NCBI GenBank assembly: GCA_001775555.1
Contig: MEXE01000018.1
Span: forward strand, 10,296-20,624
DNA length: 10,329 nt
Direction: 5' to 3'
From: Candidatus Amesbacteria bacterium RBG_19FT_COMBO_48_16
GTDB taxonomy: Bacteria; Patescibacteriota; Microgenomatia; CAZETR01; Amesbacteraceae
Position numbers and translations under genes: made by a program. The notes under the pieces are model-generated. The model searched no databases and was not told the origin of the DNA. It worked only from the letters and a program-made list of their open reading frames with translations. Each line of letters begins with the position of its first letter. The first letter of the stretch is position 1. Positions 4,990-10,329 of this stretch are shown in pieces.

Positions 4990-6357
4990 ATGACCTCCCA
5001 GATAAACTTACTTTCCGATTTACTGCGGATTCCCAGTGTCAGCACCTTAACCGAGCATCAGCCGGACATGGCTTCTGCCCGGCAATTTCTGGTTAATCTC
5101 TTCAAATCACTTGGGTTTTCTACTCAACTCCTCCCTGCTCCCCACCACCCGGCCGTCTTCGCTCAGCTAGTCACAAACCCCCTAGCCCCTAGCGTGCTAG
5201 TTTACGGCCACTACGACGTCCAACCGCCCGGTGCCCCCAGTCTTTGGCATTCACCTCCCTTCGAGCCCAATATCAGAAAAAACCGTATTTACGCCCGCGG
5301 TGCCGCGGACAACAAAGGCCAATTCTTAATCCACGTTTTGGCCAGCCAAAACTTAGCCTTCCACCCCCCGGTCAACTTCAAGTTTCTGGTTGAAGGCGAA
5401 GAAGAAATCGGCAGCCCCGGAATAGAAACTATTGTCAGGGACTATCACCACTTACTCCAGGCGGATTACCTGGTACTTTCAGATACGGAAATGCTTCAGT
5501 CGGGACATCCCACCATCGATATTTCTCTTCGCGGCGTCATGGATATAGAAATTGTCCTGCAAACCGCCCGTAATGATCTTCATTCCGGCCAATTCGGAGG
5601 TTTGGCTCCCAATCCGGCCTTCCTTCTGACTGCCCTTCTTTCCCAGCTCAAAAACAGGCACGGGAAAATATTATTACCGGATTTCTATACCGGTGTCGTC
5701 AGGCCCACCCCCCAGGAACTGGCGGATTTCCGCCACCTTGAGCCGGCATCTTCCCAGCTCCTCAAAGAAGGCCGATTTTACTATCTTTCTTCCGGAAGTC
5801 CCGACCTCACTTTAAATCAGCGCCGCTGGACCGAACCGACCCTGGACATCACCGGTCTGGATTCAGGCTACACCGGCCATGGCACCAAAACCATCATCCC
5901 CCACGAAGCTTCTGCCAAACTCAGCTTTCGCCTCGTCCCCCGACAGGACCCCGACCGGATCTATGCCTCTCTCTCTCGCTTTATCACCCGCCGCACACCG
6001 CGTAACACTGTCGTCCGGATCATCCGCTATCCGGTGGCTTCTCCCTACAAAGCACCGACTTCCCATCCTGTCTATCGCCTGGCCAAACAAGTGCTAGCTG
6101 ATACTTTCGGTCATCCTGCCAGTTTTGTCGGCCAGGGTGGTAGTATCGGCGCTGTCTCGACCCTCACTTCCGCTCTGAATATCCCCGCCGTGATGATCGG
6201 ATTCGGTCTCCCCGACGAAAACGTCCACGGTCCCAACGAACACTTCTCCTTAGACAACTTCCACTTAGGTATCCGCGCTATGGCTAACTTATACTCCCAA
6301 CTTCCCTCCCTCAAATCATCCGATAAGTCGAATAGCCCAATTCTTCCAGTGATATAA
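4990..6357 (+). CDS. M20 family metallopeptidase (dipeptidase/carboxypeptidase type)
   Basis: This 455-residue protein is a two-zinc M20 hydrolase, cytoplasmic because no signal peptide is seen. Zinc and catalytic residues are in order: His74 and Asp76 in VYGHYDVQPP, bridging Asp107 in GAADNKGQ, Glu138-Glu139 in EGEEEIGSP, Asp165 in VLSDTEM and a late His in ENVHGPNEHF. The dimerisation lid lies between about 175 and 300, starting with SLRGVMDIEI and HSGQFGG. This pattern fits the CNDP/Dug1-like dipeptidase branch. The substrate cannot be read from the sequence; peptide salvage is the likely role. ATG 4990 opens the conserved N-terminal helix. A nearby ATG at 4981 is in another frame. The last 12 or so residues (SDKSNSPILPVI) look non-conserved, and the stop TAA lies inside the tRNA promoter. 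Confidence 0.92.
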   Translation: MTSQINLLSDLLRIPSVSTLTEHQPDMASARQFLVNLFKSLGFSTQLLPAPHHPAVFAQLVTNPLAPSVLVYGHYDVQPPGAPSLWHSPPFEPNIRKNRIYARGAADNKGQFLIHVLASQNLAFHPPVNFKFLVEGEEEIGSPGIETIVRDYHHLLQADYLVLSDTEMLQSGHPTIDISLRGVMDIEIVLQTARNDLHSGQFGGLAPNPAFLLTALLSQLKNRHGKILLPDFYTGVVRPTPQELADFRHLEPASSQLLKEGRFYYLSSGSPDLTLNQRRWTEPTLDITGLDSGYTGHGTKTIIPHEASAKLSFRLVPRQDPDRIYASLSRFITRRTPRNTVVRIIRYPVASPYKAPTSHPVYRLAKQVLADTFGHPASFVGQGGSIGAVSTLTSALNIPAVMIGFGLPDENVHGPNEHFSLDNFHLGIRAMANLYSQLPSLKSSDKSNSPILPVI

Positions 6358-6358
6358 T
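6350..6358 (+). promoter_or_regulatory. extended -10 promoter of tRNA-Val and nfo
   Basis: TGATATAAT is a perfect extended -10, with the M20 stop TAA (6355-6357) inside its TATAAT. The predicted start is near 6365, leaving a leader of about 16 nt. The leader ends in a 12-nt palindrome spanning the tRNA 5' end (6374-6385, TGCCCG/CGGGCA). Confidence 0.65.
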
Positions 6359-6380
6359 TAATCAGCAGGCTCTTGCCCGC

Positions 6381-6452
6381 GGGCACTTAGCTCAGCAGTA
6401 GAGCGCTTCGTTGACATCGAAGAGGTCAGGGGTGCGAAACCCTTAGTGCCCA
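6381..6452 (+). tRNA. tRNA-Val (anticodon GAC)
   Basis: This is a 72-nt cloverleaf. The acceptor GGGCACU (6381-6387) pairs with AGUGCCC (6445-6451). The D stem is GCUC/GAGC, the anticodon stem CUUCG/CGAAG has loop UUGACAU, and the T stem AGGGG/CCCUU has one G-U. The discriminator is A73 (6452). Anticodon GAC (6413-6415) reads Val codons GUC and GUU. CCA is not encoded. Two elbow positions are unusual. The D loop is AGCAGUA, so position 18 is A instead of G. The T loop is UGCGAAA, so position 55 is G instead of U. G19 and C56 are normal. The next base but one begins the nfo start codon. Confidence 0.93.
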
Positions 6453-6453
6453 C

Positions 6454-7287
6454 ATGTATCTCGGCGCGCACGTTTCTATCTCCGGTGGCTTTGACAAGTG
6501 CATTGACAGGGCTGTCGGTTTAGGAGCCAATTGCCTTATGACATTTGCCTCCTCCCCCAGAAGTCTCAAAACCCGTACTTTTTCCCCACAGGTAATTAAG
6601 ACGTATCTGGCCAAAAAAGCTCGATTTAAAATCGGGCCGCATTTCTTCCACAGTGTATATCTGGTAAATCTTGCTTCCGAAAGTAAGGCTTTACTCACAG
6701 CCAGTATCAACTCCCTGATTTTTTATCAGAGGTTAGCCGGCACTATCGATGCCGTCGGTACCATTTTCCACATCGGCAGCCACAAAGGTCAGGGTCTGTC
6801 CTCCACCATCGACCAAATTGTCGCTGCTATTAACTACGTCCTGGACAGCAGTCCCAAAGGTACCAAACTTATTTTGGAAAACGCCGCAGGTCACTCCGGT
6901 ATTGTCGGGGACAAATTTGAAGAACTGGCAGAAATAATAAAAAGGGTAGGGGACAGGTCAAAAATCGGCATCTGTCTGGACACCCAGCATGCTTTCGCTT
7001 CAGGTTATCCCCTGGACATAGTACTTGACAAATTCGACCGCTTAATCGGTCTCAAATTTCTGTCAGTTATCCATCTCAACGACTCTCTGGTTGATTTCTC
7101 TTCCCGTCGTGACCGCCATGCAAACCTTGGCGAAGGCAAGATTGGCCTGGAAACACTCAGGGAATTTATAACGAATTTAAAATTAAAAACCAAAACTTTC
7201 CCTCCCCTTATCTTGGAAACACCAGGCATAAATCGTTCCGGTCCCAGCAAAGTTGATCTTGATTTACTTAAATCCCTGGTTACCTAA
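6454..7287 (+). CDS. nfo: endonuclease IV, AP endonuclease
   Basis: This 277-residue protein (E. coli Nfo is 285) cleaves the backbone 5' of abasic sites in base excision repair. The three-zinc site is complete by alignment to E. coli: His66, His106 in FHIGSH, Glu142 in LILENAAG, Asp176 and His179 in CLDTQHAF, His207 in IHLND, Asp220 and His222 in RRDRHANLGEG, and Glu255 in LILETPG. The start ATG 6454 gives MYLGAHVSISGG, the canonical N terminus. It is only 1 nt after the tRNA discriminator base, so there is no room for a Shine-Dalgarno. If the two are co-transcribed from 6350, tRNA 3' processing would create an almost leaderless nfo mRNA. It complements the abasic-site protein SRAP encoded on the other strand. 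Confidence 0.96.
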   Translation: MYLGAHVSISGGFDKCIDRAVGLGANCLMTFASSPRSLKTRTFSPQVIKTYLAKKARFKIGPHFFHSVYLVNLASESKALLTASINSLIFYQRLAGTIDAVGTIFHIGSHKGQGLSSTIDQIVAAINYVLDSSPKGTKLILENAAGHSGIVGDKFEELAEIIKRVGDRSKIGICLDTQHAFASGYPLDIVLDKFDRLIGLKFLSVIHLNDSLVDFSSRRDRHANLGEGKIGLETLREFITNLKLKTKTFPPLILETPGINRSGPSKVDLDLLKSLVT

Positions 7288-7312
7288 CTACCATACTCTG
7301 TAGCGTGGTAGT
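7287..7312 (+). other. hairpin directly after nfo
   Basis: A perfect 7-bp stem, ACTACCA (7287-7293) with TGGTAGT (7306-7312), begins at the last base of the nfo stop codon. No U tract follows (AAGAAACC, then TTTT), so it is a weak or factor-dependent end at most. It could instead stabilise the nfo 3' end. Confidence 0.35.
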
Positions 7313-7337
7313 AAGAAACCTTTTGGATATTAACCCA

Positions 7338-7366
7338 TTTACAAAACGAAATCATATTGTTAAACT
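7338..7366 (+). promoter_or_regulatory. candidate promoter of the thrS leader
   Basis: TTTACA (5 of 6, 7338-7343) is followed by a 17-nt spacer and TAAACT (7361-7366, 4 of 6), which has TGT before it like an extended -10. The start would be near 7373, leaving a leader of about 195 nt before thrS. This is long compared with every other gene here. The 11-mer TAAACTAATAT that includes the -10 recurs at 7552-7562, next to the thrS start. Confidence 0.45.
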
Positions 7367-7384
7367 AATATCACATTAATTTTG

Positions 7385-7531
7385 GTGTACTCATGGAGAC
7401 TCACCACCTCTATGGCCAAAAGGCTGTCCGAGCCAAAACGGACGTATCAAGCCACCACAGTAGTTAGTTGGAACCCTGGGACTAACGAAACGGAGGCTTT
7501 TTTCGTAGCGAAGCGAAAATCCCTAACGTAG
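7385..7531 (+). CDS. possible threonine-rich leader peptide of thrS
   Basis: A small frame opens in the thrS leader. From GTG 7385 it encodes 48 residues, and from ATG 7412 it encodes 39 (beginning MAKRLSEPKR). It ends with TAG at 7529-7531, 36 nt before thrS. The longer form has 8 Thr in 48 and two adjacent Thr-Thr pairs (ACC ACC at 7403-7408 and ACC ACA at 7454-7459). The shorter form has 6 in 39. The second pair lies on the 5' strand of the terminator-like stem at 7449-7503, as expected of a translation-sensing attenuator for a threonyl-tRNA synthetase. A caveat is that the frame continues through the U tract, unlike classical attenuators. No Shine-Dalgarno is visible. It may be a chance frame. 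Confidence 0.3.
   Translation: MYSWRLTTSMAKRLSEPKRTYQATTVVSWNPGTNETEAFFVAKRKSLT
7422..7443 (+). other. possible H-type pseudoknot in the thrS leader
   Basis: GGCT (7422-7425) can pair with AGCC (7431-7434). Its loop GTCCG (7426-7430) is fully complementary to CGGAC (7439-7443), with AAAA between. This is either a compact pseudoknot or two mutually exclusive stems. The first connecting loop would have zero nt, which strains a pseudoknot, so a switch between stems is equally possible. Confidence 0.35.
7449..7503 (+). terminator. attenuator-like nested hairpin ending in a U6 tract, upstream of thrS
   Basis: The outer stem is AAGCC-A-CC (7449-7456) with GG-A-GGCTT (7492-7499), with one A-A mismatch, followed by T6 (7498-7503). 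Inside is a perfect 6-bp stem, GTTAGT (7463-7468) with ACTAAC (7481-7486). Its loop starts TGGAACC. This heptamer matches the UGGNACC bulge of T-box antiterminators, and its position just after a helix strand is also T-box-like. However, the conserved AGGG and GCG flanks and a stem I are not seen. The lower stem is short for an efficient terminator. Lying in front of thrS it is a plausible expression switch, with unproven mechanism. Confidence 0.4.
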
Positions 7532-7551
7532 CTCGCAAGAGCGAAGTGGGG
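7521..7551 (+). other. GCAA-capped hairpin before the thrS start
   Basis: GCTC (7531-7534), loop GCAA, and GAGC (7539-7542) form a tetraloop hairpin. It is extended outward by GTA/GAA internal-loop bases and a lower stem of CCCTA(A)C with GTGGGG. It uses the same C(GCAA)G cap as the three hairpins of the small RNA at 153-221. It ends 16 nt before ATG 7568 and may control ribosome access. Confidence 0.4.
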
Positions 7552-7567
7552 TAAACTAATATTAACC

Positions 7568-9322
7568 ATGAACGACGAACAAACCAACCTCCGCCATTCA
7601 GCCGCCCATCTGCTGGCCGCGGCAGTCATGCAGCTCTGGCCCAAAGCCCTCCGCACTATCGGTCCGTCAATCGAAAACGGCTTCTATTTTGACTTTGACT
7701 TTGGTGATACAAAAATCACACAAAATGACTTACCTCGCATCGAAGCCGAAATGACCAGGATATTACCCGCCTGGAAAAGCTTCGAACGGTACGAACTTGA
7801 CACTGATGCGGCAAAAAAGGAATATCCCGGAAATGCCTACAAGCACGAATTGATAGACGAGTTTACCAATGAAGGCCAAAAACTTACATTTTACAAGTCC
7901 GGCCAATACTGGGATTTATGCCGCGGCGGCCACGTCGACCACCCGGACCGCCAGCTCAAACATTTCAAACTCCTAAGTATCGCCGGTGCCTACTGGCGCG
8001 GGAGTGAAAAAAACAAGATGTTGACGCGCATCTACGGCACCGTTTTTTCCACCCAAAAAGAACTGGACGACTATCTGACAATACTGGAGGAAGCAAAAAA
8101 ACGCGATCACCGAAAGTTAGGCAAAGACCTGGAAATCTTCACTTTCGCGGATGAAATCGGTCCCGGTTTACCGCTTTGGCTGCCCAAAGGTACCATCATC
8201 AAAGACGAGCTGGAAAAATGGGGGAAGCAGACGGAAGCCAAATGGGGTTACCAGCGAGTCAGCACACCTTTTCTGACCAAGCGCGAGTTGTTCGTCACCT
8301 CCGGCCATGTGCCTTATTTCGAAGATGAAATGTACAAAGTTACGGTACCCGGCGAAAACAAGGAAGAGACATATTTCATCAAACCTATGAACTGTCCTTT
8401 CCATCATATGATTTACAAATCAAAAATGCGTAGTTACCGTGACCTCCCCCTAAAGCTGGCTGAATATGGAACAGTCGCCAGATATGAAGACAGCGGTTCC
8501 CTAAATGGAATTTTGAGGCCCCGTCTTTTTTGTCAAAATGACGCTCACGTTTATTGTACCGAGGATCAGGCAGTTGATGTTTTTGTTGAAATTATCCGCC
8601 TGCACCAATATTATTACGATGCTTTAGGTCTGAAAGACTATTATATTGTTCTCTGTCTGCGTGATCCGGCCAAGAAAGACAAATATCACGGCGAAGAAGA
8701 ACTCTGGCAAAAATCCGAAAGCTTATCCAGAGCGGCCATGGACAAGGCTGGTGTCAAATACGTAGTCGAAGATGAAGGAGCAGCTCATTATGGACCGAAA
8801 ATGGACTTCAAGATCAAATCCGCCATCGGTACTGAATATGGAATTTCCACTAATCAAATCGATCTTTTCATGCCCCGACGTTTTGATCTGAAATATACCG
8901 ATCGTGACGGCAGCCAAAAGTATGTCATCGTCCAGCATCGGGCCCCCTTGGGCTCAAGCGAACGGTTTGTAGGTTTTCTCCTCGAGCATTTTGCCGGTGC
9001 TTTCCCCGTCTGGCTCGCACCTGTCCAGTCAGCAGTTCTCCCCATCACCGACAAGCATCTCGATTACGCCCAAAAAGTCCATCAGGTACTTAAAGACGCT
9101 GGTATCAGAAGCGAGCTGGATGCCCGCAACGAGCCTCTCTCTGCCCGTGTGCGCGACTGGGAACTGCAAAAAGTCCCGTACATCCTGGCGGTAGGGGACA
9201 GGGAAGCACAAGACAACTCAGTTTCGGTCAGAAAGCGCGGCATCGCCAAAACATTCTCCCAATCAATGCCTCAATTCTCCGCCTCCGTCATAAAAGAAAT
9301 TGCCACCAGGAGTCTGGCCTGA
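7568..9322 (+). CDS. thrS: threonyl-tRNA synthetase without TGS domain
   Basis: This class II synthetase charges tRNA-Thr. At 584 residues it is shorter than the usual 640 or so, because the N-terminal TGS domain is missing. It opens directly in the editing domain. The editing residues are intact: His10 and His14 in HSAAH, and Cys118 and His122 in CRGGH. The catalytic core carries the zinc ligands Cys276 (MNCPFHH), His327 (QNDAH) and His457 (VQHRAP). Motif 2 is RPRLFCQNDAH, and motif 3 has GSSER with Arg466. The anticodon-binding domain occupies about 480-584, with RNEPLSARVRDWELQKVPY. ATG 7568 is the only reasonable start and has no Shine-Dalgarno. The long structured leader suggests control at the RNA level. 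The stop TGA overlaps the infC promoter. Confidence 0.97.
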   Translation: MNDEQTNLRHSAAHLLAAAVMQLWPKALRTIGPSIENGFYFDFDFGDTKITQNDLPRIEAEMTRILPAWKSFERYELDTDAAKKEYPGNAYKHELIDEFTNEGQKLTFYKSGQYWDLCRGGHVDHPDRQLKHFKLLSIAGAYWRGSEKNKMLTRIYGTVFSTQKELDDYLTILEEAKKRDHRKLGKDLEIFTFADEIGPGLPLWLPKGTIIKDELEKWGKQTEAKWGYQRVSTPFLTKRELFVTSGHVPYFEDEMYKVTVPGENKEETYFIKPMNCPFHHMIYKSKMRSYRDLPLKLAEYGTVARYEDSGSLNGILRPRLFCQNDAHVYCTEDQAVDVFVEIIRLHQYYYDALGLKDYYIVLCLRDPAKKDKYHGEEELWQKSESLSRAAMDKAGVKYVVEDEGAAHYGPKMDFKIKSAIGTEYGISTNQIDLFMPRRFDLKYTDRDGSQKYVIVQHRAPLGSSERFVGFLLEHFAGAFPVWLAPVQSAVLPITDKHLDYAQKVHQVLKDAGIRSELDARNEPLSARVRDWELQKVPYILAVGDREAQDNSVSVRKRGIAKTFSQSMPQFSASVIKEIATRSLA

Positions 9323-9328
9323 TATAAT
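9320..9328 (+). promoter_or_regulatory. extended -10 overlapping the thrS stop, upstream of infC
   Basis: TGATATAAT is a perfect extended -10 whose first three bases are the thrS stop codon TGA. The predicted start is near 9335, about 8 nt before the infC GTG. It allows infC-rpmI-rplT to be transcribed independently of thrS attenuation. Confidence 0.6.
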
Positions 9329-9342
9329 CTTGCAAACTAATA

Positions 9343-9873
9343 GTGAGCCATCCCTCTTACCGCATCAACCAGTTCATCAAAAGCCAGGAAGTCAGGTTGT
9401 TACGGGAGGACGGGACGCAATTTGGCCTCGTTTCCAAGGAACAAGCTCTTGCGGAAGCTGCCAAACTGCACGTGGATGCCGTCGAAATCGCCCCCCTGGC
9501 TACGCCCCCGGTGGTCAAGCTGATAGATTACAAAAAGTTTCTCTACCAGCTAGCCAAAAAGGAGCAAGCAGCCAAAGCGTCTGCCAAAAAAGTTGATCTT
9601 AAAGAAATTCGTTTAACGCCCTTTATGGCCCAAAACGATTTTTCTATCAAGATCGGCCGGGCACAAGGGTTCTTAACCGATGGCCACAAGGTCAGAATCA
9701 CCGTCAAGTTTGTTGGTCGTCAGCTGACTCACAAGGAGTTCGGTCCGCAAATGTTGGATCGGGCAGTGACAGCCTTGGAAAAATTAGCCGTTATCGATCA
9801 GCCTGGCAAGTGGGTGGGCCGCCAATTCATCGCCACCCTGACACCAACAAAAAAACTAGTCACTAAAACCTAA
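9343..9873 (+). CDS. infC: translation initiation factor IF-3
   Basis: This 176-residue protein binds the 30S subunit and checks the start codon and initiator tRNA. The N domain (about 5-75) carries YRINQFI, EVRLLREDGTQFGLVS and VDAVEIAPLATPPVVKLIDYKKF. The basic linker is rich in Lys and Ala (75-98). The C domain starts at KEIRLTPFMAQNDFSIKI and includes FLTDGHKVRITVKF and GRQLTHKEFG. The start is a GTG at 9343 with no Shine-Dalgarno. Non-AUG starts are a known feature of infC autocontrol in other bacteria (AUU in E. coli). Whether GTG has that role here is inference. Confidence 0.96.
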   Translation: MSHPSYRINQFIKSQEVRLLREDGTQFGLVSKEQALAEAAKLHVDAVEIAPLATPPVVKLIDYKKFLYQLAKKEQAAKASAKKVDLKEIRLTPFMAQNDFSIKIGRAQGFLTDGHKVRITVKFVGRQLTHKEFGPQMLDRAVTALEKLAVIDQPGKWVGRQFIATLTPTKKLVTKT

Positions 9874-9888
9874 TCACTAACACCTAAT
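9861..9888 (+). repeat. 14-nt tandem duplication at the infC-rpmI junction
   Basis: CACTAAAACCTAAT (9861-9874) is followed directly by CACTAACACCTAAT (9875-9888), which differs at one base, and then by the rpmI ATG. The infC stop TAA lies in the first copy. The second copy fills the whole intergenic gap and provides no Shine-Dalgarno. Confidence 0.85.
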
Positions 9889-10083
9889 ATGAAGCAAAAA
9901 ACCCGCAAATCAGCCGTCCGCCGTTTCAAGATCACCGGCTCAGGCAAAATCCTCCGCCGCGTATCTTTTGGCCGCCACCTAAAGCGTAATAAATCCGCTT
10001 CCCAAAAGCGGGGTTATCGCCGCCACCTGGTAGTCACCGGCAAAATCGCCCGCCGGGTTAAACGCCTCATGGCCATCGCATAA
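9889..10083 (+). CDS. rpmI: ribosomal protein L35
   Basis: This 64-residue, highly basic 50S protein begins MKQKTRKSAVRRFKITGSGK. It carries the L35 pattern with KRFKxTGSGK-like N terminus, then RHLKRNKSASQKR and the tail RRVKRLMA. The length is typical. It lies between infC and rplT as in most bacteria. It follows infC by 15 nt and precedes rplT by 46 nt. No Shine-Dalgarno is visible upstream. Confidence 0.96.
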   Translation: MKQKTRKSAVRRFKITGSGKILRRVSFGRHLKRNKSASQKRGYRRHLVVTGKIARRVKRLMAIA

Positions 10084-10129
10084 TTATTGAATTTAAATTT
10101 GAACATTATTTAGAAATTAGAAATTTTAT

Positions 10130-10329
10130 ATGCGTGTCAAATCCCCCCGTCTTCGCCGCCACAAAAAGCTTCTCCGGCTAGCCAAGGGGTACCGCATGAC
10201 CAAGCACCGCTTGTACAAAGTCGCCCATGAGGCAGTTCTTCACGCCGGCCAGTATGCTTTCGCTGGCCGCCGTATTCGCCGCCGGGATCTGCGCCGCACC
10301 TGGATTCTGCGTATCAACGCCGCTCTCCA
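10130..10329 (+). CDS. rplT: ribosomal protein L20, 5' part
   Basis: The first 66 codons of L20, a 50S assembly protein, are present before the window ends. MRVKSPRLRRHKKLLRLAKG opens the protein. RHKK, LAKGYR, EAVLHAGQYAFAGRR and RRTWILRINAA match the family. The usual GV.ARRRHKK segment is shortened to SPRLRRHKK. The 46-nt gap before it (10084-10129) is very AT-rich, with a tandem TTAGAAA repeat near 10110-10123. I saw neither a Shine-Dalgarno nor the pseudoknot-like L20 autoregulatory leader there. Confidence 0.96.
   Translation, partial: MRVKSPRLRRHKKLLRLAKGYRMTKHRLYKVAHEAVLHAGQYAFAGRRIRRRDLRRTWILRINAAL

Noticed and set aside
4935..5096. 53-codon plus-strand frame starting ATG 4935
   Set aside because: It mostly overlaps the M20 gene in another frame, and its second half has the composition of a shadow frame. 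The first 18 residues in the leader look protein-like, but there is no other support.
7287..7312. Intrinsic terminator after nfo
   Set aside because: The stem is good but no U tract follows it on either strand, so it is listed only as a hairpin.
7393..7467. 24-codon frame (ATG 7393, TAG 7465) in the thrS leader
   Set aside because: It has only two Thr codons, no Shine-Dalgarno, and overlaps the longer Thr-rich frame.
7370..7567. Canonical T-box riboswitch
   Set aside because: UGGAACC is present, but the AGGG/GCG flanks, stem I and a specifier loop with a Thr codon could not be found, so it is listed only as resemblance.

Overview
The window looks like part of a compact, ordinary-core bacterial chromosome of the Patescibacteria/CPR type, most likely Microgenomates-like. 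This placement is an inference from gene content. The evidence is a trigger factor without its prolyl isomerase domain, a ThrRS without its TGS domain, a coiled-coil protein resembling the CPR family DUF5660, a tRNA gene without an encoded CCA, very short intergenic gaps, few Shine-Dalgarno sites, and start codons 6-9 nt downstream of -10 boxes, which suggests leaderless mRNAs. Nothing mobile, no CRISPR array and no rRNA was seen.

Minus-strand block (1-2886). Read from right to left it holds a small DUF5658-like membrane protein, then a DNA-damage cassette: a small unrecognised protein, a Y-family DNA polymerase with a clamp-binding motif, and a SRAP (HMCES/YedK-type) abasic-site protein. After the SRAP stop comes an independent short transcription unit. 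It has a consensus promoter and about 70 nt holding three consecutive hairpins, all capped by a C(GCAA)G tetraloop; the last hairpin is an intrinsic terminator. I read this as a small non-coding RNA, and it is the most striking unexplained element in the window. A partial hypothetical gene with its own promoter runs off the left edge.

Plus-strand block (2966-10329). It begins with a membrane-anchored cyclophilin, followed 3 nt later by the shortened trigger factor, then the coiled-coil protein and an M20 metallopeptidase. Next is tRNA-Val(GAC), with a paired change at the elbow positions 18 and 55, and endonuclease IV (nfo), whose start codon lies 1 nt beyond the tRNA. A 280-nt structured leader with a threonine-rich small ORF and an attenuator-like hairpin precedes thrS. 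The translation cluster thrS-infC-rpmI-rplT then runs off the right edge.

A recurring architectural feature is that -10 promoter elements overlap the stop codon of the preceding gene (polY, trigger factor, M20 peptidase, thrS). Most genes may therefore have their own promoter even though they are packed like operons. The plus strand is C-rich relative to G in both gene orientations, so the skew follows the replicated strand and not the coding strand.
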